NCBI RefSeq assembly: GCF_013415125.1
Contig: NZ_JACCDE010000001.1
Coordinates: 62,001 to 126,000 of the forward strand
From: Vreelandella glaciei
GTDB lineage: Bacteria > Pseudomonadota > Gammaproteobacteria > Pseudomonadales > Halomonadaceae
DNA: 64,000 nucleotides
Reading direction: 5' to 3'
This document shows positions 62,222 to 64,000 of this stretch, piece after piece. The translations under genes were made by a program, and so were the position numbers. Under the pieces are notes generated by a model. The model was not told where the DNA came from. It saw only the letters and a list, made by a program, of their open reading frames with translations, and did no database searches. Within the stretch, counting starts at the first letter, position 1. The number at the start of each line of letters is the position of its first letter.

Positions 62222-62794
62222 TTAGTCGAGGTAGTCAAACACCTTGACGATTCGTTGTACGCCGCCAACTGCGGAGGCTGCATTAACGATGCGGTCGGCT
62301 TCTGCACGCGTCACGCTGCCCATCAGGTAAACGCTGGCGTTTTCTGTAGTCACTTTTAGTTTAGAAGAATCGATGTGGTCATTAGTTGCTAGGTGGCTGA
62401 TGACGTTGGTGGTTAGCCATGTGTCCGTCAGGCGCTGGCTGGCCGGTAGGCGAGCGGCAATGGTGAGTTCGTTATGAATTTCATTGACCCCGCGTAAGCT
62501 GGTGGTGACTTCGCCCGCCATAGCGCGAAGCTCTTCACTAGGCACTTGTCCCACCAATAGCACCACACCGTTATAGGCATGGGCGCGGATACGGGCGTCG
62601 CCGAGTCGCGCATCGGCGCGCTCAAGTGCGTCGTCAACTTCACGCTCTATAGTGGCATCAATGGCTTCAACGTCGTCGCTACGTTGGGCATAGTTTGACT
62701 GATTGGAAGCGGAGTTATTGGCACAGCCGCTGATAAACATTACCGCGCAAAGCGCAGCAGCGATAAAACCGCGAGAGGAGAGGTGCTGGGGCAT
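62222..62794 (-). CDS. dolP: BON-domain lipoprotein DolP (YraP)
   Basis: DolP is an outer-membrane lipoprotein that binds anionic phospholipid at division sites and supports BamA. The 190-residue product has a lipoprotein signal with FISGCA (Cys about residue 25) and two BON domains (about 45-115 and 120-190). It sits downstream of diaA as in E. coli, with 85 bases between. Confidence 0.94.
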   Translation of the reverse strand: MPQHLSSRGFIAAALCAVMFISGCANNSASNQSNYAQRSDDVEAIDATIEREVDDALERADARLGDARIRAHAYNGVVLLVGQVPSEELRAMAGEVTTSLRGVNEIHNELTIAARLPASQRLTDTWLTTNVISHLATNDHIDSSKLKVTTENASVYLMGSVTRAEADRIVNAASAVGGVQRIVKVFDYLD

Positions 62795-62879
62795 CGGTAT
62801 GACTCCTTGGTGCTAGCTAGCTGTTAAAAATTAATCGAAGTCCGTTTATGTTAACGCTATAAACAAGGACTACTGGTGT

Positions 62880-63488
<609 letters not shown>

Positions 63489-63518
63489 TTAAAGTGTAAA
63501 GACCGTTTTTAAAGACAG

Positions 63519-63890
63519 TCAAAAGGCATCAAAAGCAGCTTTCACCCAGTGAAAATCAAGATCGGGGGACTTGCCAGTAATCGCCAGGACATCAAAGCGG
63601 CATGGCGATGAAAGTCCACCGCGAGCGATATATAACCTGGCCGCACGAACCAATCGCTGCTGTTTCTGGTGGGTGACCGTTTCTAGAGGATGGCCATAGC
63701 GCGTCGTAGTGCGATGTTTAACTTCGACAAAGACGAGAATATCGCCATCTCGCATTACCAAGTCAAGCTCACCCCCTTTCACGTGATGATTTTGCGTGAC
63801 GAGGGTGAGTCCCTGTTGGCGCAGCCATTGAGCAGCTATCTGCTCAATGGCGGCACCACGGGCACGAGCGGTATGGGCGTTATTCGTCAC
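63519..63890 (-). CDS. yraN: YraN-family protein (UPF0102)
   Basis: The 123-residue product has the endonuclease-like core GGELDLVMRDGDILVFVEVK, with the Asp and Glu-x-Lys of restriction-like folds, and RFDVLAI later. Function is unproven. The start is GTG 63890, which overlaps the end of lpoA by 11 bases on the minus strand. Confidence 0.92.
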   Translation of the reverse strand: MTNNAHTARARGAAIEQIAAQWLRQQGLTLVTQNHHVKGGELDLVMRDGDILVFVEVKHRTTTRYGHPLETVTHQKQQRLVRAARLYIARGGLSSPCRFDVLAITGKSPDLDFHWVKAAFDAF

Positions 63891-64000
63891 TGACGTTACG
63901 GTTAGGGATCAAAATAGGCGATGGAACACCGTTTTGGAATTTTGCCCAAGGCAGCTCACGGTAAATGCGGCCGTCGTCGTTTAAGTAAAGCATGCCGGTA
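63880..64000 (-). CDS. lpoA: 3' end of penicillin-binding protein activator LpoA (cut by the window)
   Basis: On the minus strand a frame enters from the right edge and stops at 63880-63882. The visible 39 residues include LYLNDDGRIYRELPWAKF, which fits the C-terminus of LpoA, the outer-membrane lipoprotein that activates PBP1a. Identity rests on this short match and on the conserved lpoA-yraN-diaA-dolP order. The rest of the gene lies outside. Confidence 0.75.
   Translation of the reverse strand, partial: TGMLYLNDDGRIYRELPWAKFQNGVPSPILIPNRNVSDE

Overview
The window is an ordinary stretch of core chromosome from a gammaproteobacterium. Gene order and protein sequences fit best with a halophilic member of the Halomonadaceae (Halomonas or a close relative). 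This is an inference from three things: a mixture of Pseudomonas-like blocks (hflK-hflC-hisZ-purA, murA-hisG-hisD next to an AlgW-type protease, petABC-sspA-sspB) and enterobacterial-like blocks (kdsD-kdsC-lptCAB-rpoN-hpf-ptsN-rapZ-npr opposite mlaFEDCB, rng-yhdP-tldD, lpoA-yraN-diaA-dolP); several rather acidic proteins; and a moderately high GC content by eye. Almost every base is accounted for by recognisable housekeeping genes. I found no tRNA or rRNA gene, insertion sequence, prophage, CRISPR array, toxin-antitoxin pair or defence island.

Layout. 1-9655 (+): mutL (5' end outside the window), miaA, hfq, hflX, hflK, hflC, hisZ, purA. 9739-10338 (-): cobO. 10595-14783 (+): a YajQ-family gene, pepN and a lipid-kinase-like gene. 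14828-15909: an acidic repeat-bearing lipoprotein (+) and a cold-shock gene (-). 16045-19156: a LysE-type exporter (+), slt (-) and a DUF1232 membrane protein (+). 19292-22932 (+): htpG with a near-perfect heat-shock promoter, gpsA, sixA. 23004-26277 (-): gatCAB, divergent from mreBCD-maf-rng-yhdP-tldD (26506-36400, +). 36438-38681: darP (-), pmbA (+), npr (-). 38727-45595 (-): rapZ, ptsN, hpf, rpoN, lptB, lptA, lptC, kdsC, kdsD. 45913-52808 (+): mlaFEDCB, ibaG, murA, hisG, hisD. 52850-56940: algW/degS-like protease (-), Nif3-family gene (+), zapG (-), zapE (+). 57126-62126 (+): rplM-rpsI, petABC, sspA-sspB. 62222-64000 (-): dolP, diaA, yraN and the 3' end of lpoA.

Functionally the window is dominated by envelope building and upkeep. 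It holds cell shape (MreBCD), peptidoglycan (MurA, Slt, LpoA), LPS precursor and transport genes (KdsD, KdsC, LptCAB), lipid trafficking (MlaFEDCB, YhdP, DolP), envelope stress proteolysis (AlgW/DegS type, HflKC) and divisome or replication accessories (ZapE, ZapG, DiaA). A second theme is global regulation: Hfq, RpoN with the nitrogen PTS (PtsN, NPr, RapZ), Hpf, SspA/SspB and SixA. Histidine biosynthesis appears as two parts of one enzyme: a short-form HisG and its obligatory partner HisZ, about 43 kb apart.

The observations most worth a second look are regulatory or small-scale: the sigma-32 promoter of htpG followed by an 11-bp leader hairpin, the duplicated coiled-coil segment in the acidic lipoprotein, tandem duplications at both ends of gpsA, inverted repeats upstream of hflK and gatC, and a hairpin in the rplM leader. 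I saw no convincing undescribed multi-gene system.
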